IMG/VR virus record: IMGVR_UViG_3300021961_000300
Coordinates: 1-35,560 of that record
DNA length: 35,560 nucleotides
Direction: 5' to 3' (one strand)
Source of the DNA: a virus
The notes under the pieces were generated by a model, which saw only the letters and a program-made list of their open reading frames with translations, was not told where the DNA came from and ran no database searches. Shown here one piece after another: positions 34,063 to 35,560 of this stretch (position 1 is the stretch's first letter; each line of letters starts with the position of its first letter). Position numbers and translations under genes: made by a program.

Positions 34063-34221
34063 TTAATTTACCACTGCATTATATATCAGTACTAACAAAA
34101 ATCCAAGGGGGAGGAATATAATTTTTCCCATTGTCTTTGGATATCTGATTAGCCATCCAGCAAATACAACTTTCCAAAAATTCCAATACGGAGTTCTGCG
34201 GCGGTTTTTCATATTCATCAT
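34063..34221 (-). CDS. 52-aa single-pass membrane protein
   Basis: The product has a basic N-terminus (MMNMKNRRRTPYWNFWKVVF) and then GKIIFLPLGFLLVLIYNAVV, a single hydrophobic segment ending almost at the C-terminus. By the positive-inside rule the N-terminus should be cytoplasmic. Its role is unknown; a small host-membrane modifier or lysis-timing protein is possible but unsupported. Three in-frame Met codons (34221, 34218, 34212) compete for the start. The upstream GGAAGG lies too close to the first and fits the second or third better. Confidence 0.75.
   Translation of the reverse strand: MMNMKNRRRTPYWNFWKVVFAGWLIRYPKTMGKIIFLPLGFLLVLIYNAVVN
34078..34106 (-). promoter_or_regulatory. Possible promoter for the 63-aa gene
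   Basis: On the minus strand a perfect TATAAT (34078-34083) has TTGGAT 17 bases upstream (34101-34106). The -35 match is only 3 of 6. It lies inside the 52-aa gene. Confidence 0.35.
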
Positions 34222-34369
34222 ACCTTCCGGAAAATTTTTTTGAGATTGATATAATGCTCGCGTTTTGTCACCTCTGTAGGTTAGGGTAGTTATCGATTTT
34301 TATAACGGCATCGCGCCCCGCCGCTATAAACAACGCGCCCAAAACACTGCCGAATAAGACTACGCATAA
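34222..34369 (-). other. GC-rich leader between promoter and 52-aa gene
   Basis: About 140 bases separate the TTGACA/TAGACT promoter from the first credible gene. The central part (about 34308-34342) is far more GC-rich than the rest of the window and contains a repeated GGCGCG. CGGCA and TGCCG flank that part and could close a stem, and GTTTTG and CAAAAC could pair across the leader. I see no convincing gene, only a 25-codon frame at 34290-34367. Confidence 0.45.
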
Positions 34370-34398
34370 AGTCTAACATATGCGTCCCCCACTGTCAA
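34370..34398 (-). promoter_or_regulatory. Sigma70-type promoter TTGACA-N17-TAGACT
   Basis: On the minus strand TTGACA (34393-34398) and TAGACT (34370-34375) are 17 bases apart. The boxes and spacing are identical to those of the promoter before the 57-aa gene. It reads into the leader and the 52- and 63-aa genes. Confidence 0.75.
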
Positions 34399-34410
34399 GC
34401 AAGGGACGCA
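34381..34410. repeat. 8-bp inverted repeat around the -35 box
   Basis: TGCGTCCC (34381-34388) and GGGACGCA (34403-34410) form a perfect inverted repeat with a 14-base spacer that contains the TTGACA box. There is no T-tract, so it looks more like an operator than a terminator, although it also lies 10 bases after the stop of the 46-aa gene. Confidence 0.6.
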
Positions 34411-34420
34411 CAGTTAACTA

Positions 34421-34561
34421 TCAGAACTCGATGCTATCTGCAGTTGGTTCGTTATAAGAAATCGACTGCTGATTGTCTTCGGTCAGAGTATCCAGGATCT
34501 GAAGAATTTCAGTGCCAGTGTTACCTTGAGCCAGAAGAGAAAGCATCACGGACTTAGACAT
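34421..34561 (-). CDS. 46-aa hypothetical protein
   Basis: The product starts MSKSVMLSLLAQGNTGTEIL and continues with QILDTL before a polar C-terminus. I chose this ATG over the longer reading from 34624 because the extra 21 codons lie in a low-complexity ACA/AAC-rich leader and because MSKSVML is the start I recall for cyanophage relatives. The function is unknown. It is separated from the upstream 83-aa gene by 79 bases that contain a hairpin. Confidence 0.75.
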   Translation of the reverse strand: MSKSVMLSLLAQGNTGTEILQILDTLTEDNQQSISYNEPTADSIEF

Positions 34562-34607
34562 GTTGTGTTGTTTGTTGTTAGTTAGTGTGTGTTGAGTGAG
34601 TGTCTTT

Positions 34608-34632
34608 AAAGGGGCGCATCTCATTCCCCTTT
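34608..34632. repeat. Intergenic 7-bp hairpin next to CCCTTTAAAG
   Basis: AAAGGGG and CCCCTTT form a perfect stem with an 11-base loop between the 83- and 46-aa genes. One arm is part of the decamer CCCTTTAAAG (minus strand, 34604-34613), which also occurs upstream of the 83-aa gene. It has no T-tract. Confidence 0.5.
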
Positions 34633-34640
34633 GTTATACC

Positions 34641-34892
34641 TTACAGGTCGAACACATCGCTATTGATTTGGACCACATTTACCTTGGGGTCATTATACTT
34701 AACCCCGTCAGGAGTGCTATCAGAACCACAGTCATTTAGCACTTCTACAAAGTCAACGTAGTTACCAACTTCCATAGCAAGGTTATACAAACCCTCATCA
34801 TTGTTGATCCACAGAGCAACATTCCAGGTCTCGTAATTCTCCCAACCATTGTACTCAGTAGAGAGCAGATTGTGTTGGAAAGTGGTAGTCAT
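34641..34892 (-). CDS. 83-aa YETWNVALWI-motif protein
   Basis: The core motif is NGWENYETWNVALWINNDEG followed by LYNLA. This YETWNVALWI family is widespread in cyanophages and other phages (DUF7249-type, recalled and not checked), and its function is not known to me. The second half of the protein is polar and acidic. It lies in a run of small genes downstream of a strong sigma70-type promoter, which suggests early expression. Confidence 0.85.
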   Translation of the reverse strand: MTTTFQHNLLSTEYNGWENYETWNVALWINNDEGLYNLAMEVGNYVDFVEVLNDCGSDSTPDGVKYNDPKVNVVQINSDVFDL

Positions 34893-34914
34893 CGTTTGAT
34901 CGTTGTGCTTATAC

Positions 34915-34941
34915 TACTGGGACACTTTAAAGGGCCCAGTA
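34915..34941. repeat. Inverted repeat TACTGGG/CCCAGTA with CCCTTTAAAG in loop
   Basis: A perfect 7-bp inverted repeat with a 13-base loop lies 23 bases upstream of the 83-aa ATG. The loop holds the minus-strand decamer CCCTTTAAAG (34925-34934), shared with the next intergenic region. A regulatory hairpin or operator is possible. Confidence 0.5.
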
Positions 34942-34964
34942 TTAGTTACTCAAGCACTGTGGGG

Positions 34965-35138
34965 TTACCAACGATCAGGACAGCTGAGATCTTCGACATA
35001 AGCTTCGACACGCTCAGCTGGCTCCAACTTGAATACTTTCTCCCAGTCAAGTTGATGCGGGTCGAAGTCATCAAATACTTCAAGATCTAGAGTGACCCTA
35101 TAACGCTGCTTCTGTGCCTTCTGATAAGCAACCGACAT
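34965..35138 (-). CDS. 57-aa conserved cyanophage hypothetical protein
   Basis: The product starts MSVAYQKAQKQRYRVTLDLE, continues with VFDDFDPHQLDWEKVF and ends in EAYVEDLSCPDRW. I recognise this as a small conserved protein of T4-like cyanophages, with function unknown. The pattern suggests a compact alpha/beta fold. It has its own promoter (TTGACA-N17-TAGACT) about 30-57 bases upstream and is followed by the 83-aa gene after 72 bases. Confidence 0.82.
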   Translation of the reverse strand: MSVAYQKAQKQRYRVTLDLEVFDDFDPHQLDWEKVFKLEPAERVEAYVEDLSCPDRW

Positions 35139-35166
35139 AAGTACGCTCCGAATGTGTTATGAGTGT

Positions 35167-35195
35167 AGTCTAAGATGCTATGAGGTTTGTGTCAA
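35167..35195 (-). promoter_or_regulatory. Sigma70-type promoter TTGACA-N17-TAGACT
   Basis: On the minus strand TTGACA (35190-35195) and TAGACT (35167-35172) are 17 bases apart, upstream of the 57-aa gene. The boxes and spacing are identical to those at 34370-34398. Confidence 0.75.
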
Positions 35196-35206
35196 GGGGT
35201 TCTGGG

Positions 35207-35214
35207 TATTTATG
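35207..35214 (-). promoter_or_regulatory. Late-type motif CATAAATA upstream of early promoter
   Basis: The minus-strand CATAAATA lies 11 bases beyond the -35 of the 57-aa gene promoter, about 69 bases from the ATG. It could give a second, late start for the same genes. Confidence 0.35.
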
Positions 35215-35267
35215 CGGAGGGTGTAGATTTTTGAGCGGGGATTGTGGGGATTTGAGAACCCCGGAGG

Positions 35268-35296
35268 TTGACAAAGAGAGGTCCTTATGTTATGCT
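35268..35296 (+). promoter_or_regulatory. Plus-strand sigma70-type promoter with inverted repeat
   Basis: TTGACA (35268-35273) and TATGCT (35291-35296) are 17 bases apart on the plus strand, against the direction of all genes here. AAGAGAG (35274-35280) and CTCTCTT (35295-35301) form a 7-bp inverted repeat over the spacer and -10, suggesting an operator. Confidence 0.6.
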
Positions 35297-35308
35297 CTCT
35301 TAGATCAC

Positions 35309-35350
35309 AAGACTCTGAGGGCTTTACATAAGACTTTAAGGGCTTTATAC
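35309..35350. repeat. 21-bp tandem repeat, two copies
   Basis: Two adjacent 21-base units, each beginning AAGACT and containing AGGGCTTTA, match at 17 of 21 positions. They lie just after the plus-strand promoter. Confidence 0.7.
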
Positions 35351-35384
35351 CGTATCAGAAGAGATTAACCCCACTAATTCTCAA

Positions 35385-35429
35385 CAATAACACCTTATTG
35401 ATTCTCAATAACTGTTACTTTATTGAGAA
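35385..35429. repeat. Alternating CAATAA/TTATTG array with 10-bp palindrome
   Basis: The hexamer CAATAA occurs four times in alternating orientation: 35385, inverted at 35395, 35406, and inverted at 35420. The right pair extends to a perfect 10-bp stem, TTCTCAATAA with TTATTGAGAA (35402-35429, 8-base loop). An alternative stem, 35395-35411, would exclude the flanking ones. Confidence 0.75.
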
Positions 35430-35450
35430 CAATTAAAACACTCAGCTATA

Positions 35451-35487
35451 ATTAAAAAAGGCTTTTTTAATCCTTTTTATTGTTTTT
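35451..35487 (+). terminator. AT-rich terminator-like palindrome
   Basis: ATTAAAAAA and TTTTTTAAT flank GGC (35451-35471). On the plus strand T-tracts follow at 35474-35478 and 35483-35489. The stem is AT-only, so termination strength is uncertain. Confidence 0.4.
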
Positions 35488-35512
35488 TTACGTTATTTTG
35501 ACATAAAAGCAT

Positions 35513-35539
35513 AAAAAAAGACCCCTGTAGATGGGGTCT
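35513..35539 (-). terminator. Rho-independent terminator of an outside gene
   Basis: On the minus strand a 7-bp stem (AGACCCC with GGGGTCT) and a 7-base loop are followed by a run of seven T that begins in the stem's last base pair. It would end a minus-strand gene lying to the right of the window. Confidence 0.85.
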
Positions 35540-35560
35540 CTATGTATCATCAATCAAGTG

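Larger units (their letters stand above)
35303..35488 (+). ncRNA. Candidate non-coding RNA
   Basis: The plus-strand promoter would start a transcript near 35303. No credible frame follows. The region contains a tandem repeat, several hairpins and an AT-rich terminator-like palindrome followed by T-tracts, giving a predicted RNA of about 185 bases. This is inferred only from promoter and hairpin positions; the region could equally be a protein-binding or replication-related site. Confidence 0.35.

Noticed and set aside
34290-34367. A 25-codon frame in the GC-rich leader
   Set aside because: It starts about at the expected transcript start with no room for a ribosome site, and its composition follows the GC-rich leader.
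35180-35368. A 62-codon plus-strand frame across the right-end regulatory block
   Set aside because: It runs over two promoters and the tandem repeat, which explains its repeated RALHKTLRALY tail. No Shine-Dalgarno sequence or known relative is evident.
1-35560. tRNA genes, CRISPR arrays, insertion sequences or integrase sites
   Set aside because: I saw no cloverleaf, no regularly spaced direct repeats with spacers, no transposase motifs and no terminal inverted repeats.

Overview
The window looks like part of the genome of a T4-like myovirus of marine picocyanobacteria (a cyanophage of Synechococcus or Prochlorococcus). Three things support this: the T4 gene order 25-6-(7)-8-(9/10)-13-14-15-16 on one strand, the very large Gly/Ser/Thr-rich structural proteins typical of cyanophages in the places where T4 has gp7 and gp9-12, and a set of small conserved cyanophage genes upstream. 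The DNA is AT-rich and tightly packed. Every gene I can support is on the minus strand, so transcription runs from right to left. Family names come from recognising the sequence by eye; no database search was run.

Right end (about 35560 to 32700), regulatory and early-type region. A minus-strand terminator closes a gene outside the window. Next comes a roughly 370 bp non-coding block with a plus-strand sigma70-like promoter, a tandem repeat and an array of CAATAA/TTATTG inverted repeats. Small genes follow: 57, 83, 46, 52 and 63 aa, then an operon of a GT-A-type glycosyltransferase, a 51 aa protein and a 47 aa basic protein. Two promoters share the same boxes and spacing (TTGACA-N17-TAGACT), and a third reads into the glycosyltransferase operon. 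A strong terminator at 32672-32699 ends this block.

Middle and left (32663 to 1), late virion region. Two hypothetical genes come first, then the baseplate wedge genes gp25 and gp6, a 4019-aa giant in the gp7 position with a YHYH-like domain, gp8, a 2568-aa DUF4815-type protein in the gp9/gp10 position, three small genes, the neck and tail-completion proteins gp13, gp14 and gp15, and the small terminase subunit gp16. After these come a coiled-coil fibre-like protein, a 51-aa mini-gene and a Cys-pair multi-module protein that runs off the left edge. NATAAATA motifs, which match the T4 late-promoter consensus, sit just upstream of gp25, gp8, gp13, gp15 and the fibre gene, and several overlap the stop codon of the previous gene.

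The late genes together encode the baseplate, neck, tail completion and the start of DNA packaging. The main oddities are small beta-rich modules shared between unrelated structural proteins, the multi-module Cys/Lys-rich protein beside the packaging gene, and the compact regulatory region at the right end.
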